Positions 5,894 to 5,943 of a DNA stretch of 5,943 bases are shown here, in pieces. The stretch covers positions 1,613 to 7,555 of the forward strand of contig JAOZTO010000108.1 in the NCBI GenBank assembly GCA_029942265.1, read 5' to 3'. The stretch comes from Desulfocapsa sp. (lineage in GTDB: Bacteria; Desulfobacterota; Desulfobulbia; Desulfobulbales; Desulfocapsaceae). The notes under the pieces are model-generated. The model was not told where the DNA came from. It did not search any database and worked only from the letters and a program-made list of their open reading frames with translations. The translations under genes were made by a program, and so were the position numbers. How positions within the stretch are numbered: position 1 is the stretch's first letter; each line of letters opens with the position of its first letter.

Positions 5894-5943
5894 GGAGCTT
5901 GTCCGAGAATAGGCATTTCGTTCAAAATCGAAGAATTTTCTAA
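5894..5943. other. Right-edge sequence with no recognised gene
   Basis: These last 50 bases show no supported gene on either strand. They contain the motif GAGCTTGTCCGAGAATAGG and a small TTCG...CGAA symmetry. Continuing directly from the repeat end at 5871, they may be the interior or the other part of a larger dispersed element that runs out of the window. No transposase fragment can be read in 50 bases, so this remains a guess. Confidence 0.35.

Noticed and set aside
5806..5916. Minus-strand 36-residue frame upstream of moxR (start ATG at 5916-5914, TAG at 5808-5806)
   Set aside because: There is no purine-rich site before the ATG, the frame runs through the repeat end and both palindromes, and the peptide has no recognisable features. 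A leader peptide cannot be excluded but has no support.

Overview
The window is almost entirely one co-oriented gene cluster on the minus strand, read from right to left. It is a MoxR / DUF58 / Bat operon ('Bacteroides aerotolerance' type): moxR (AAA+ ATPase), a DUF58 protein, a small single-pass DUF4381-like membrane protein, batA (membrane-anchored VWA protein), a fused batB-batC gene (VWA plus TPR plus charged tail), and the first 33 codons of a further gene with a signal peptide, most likely batD, which runs off the left edge. The organism is probably a Gram-negative bacterium of moderate GC, judged by the operon type, the predicted periplasmic domains and the strong AGGAGG-type ribosome binding sites. 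The sequence does not fix the phylum. Comparable loci occur in Desulfobacterota, Spirochaetota, Bacteroidota and the Lentisphaerota/Verrucomicrobiota group.

Layout, in transcription order: 5943-5765 is a leader with repeat-derived sequence, two short palindromes and a candidate extended -10 promoter. moxR is at 5764-4703. A 214-bp gap (4702-4489) is dominated by a 111-bp imperfect inverted repeat. DUF58 is at 4488-3574, DUF4381-like at 3577-3056 (4-nt ATGA overlap), batA at 3050-2064 (5-nt gap), batBC at 2067-100 (ATGA overlap), and the partial batD-like gene at 100-1 (TAATG overlap). From DUF58 onward the genes are translationally coupled. Only moxR stands apart, and it is bracketed by a perfect 16-bp inverted repeat.

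Working model, inferred from family knowledge: MoxR ATPases act as chaperone-like remodelers of partner proteins with von Willebrand factor A domains. Here three VWA-type proteins (cytosolic DUF58, membrane-anchored BatA and BatBC) all keep their MIDAS metal-binding residues. BatBC and BatD would provide periplasmic interaction surfaces. The core system is known as a family. The less ordinary parts of this window are the BatB-BatC fusion with a retained signal-peptide-like segment, and a repeat family sitting on both sides of moxR and inside the operon. I found no RNA genes, CRISPR array, transposase gene or convincing intrinsic terminator.
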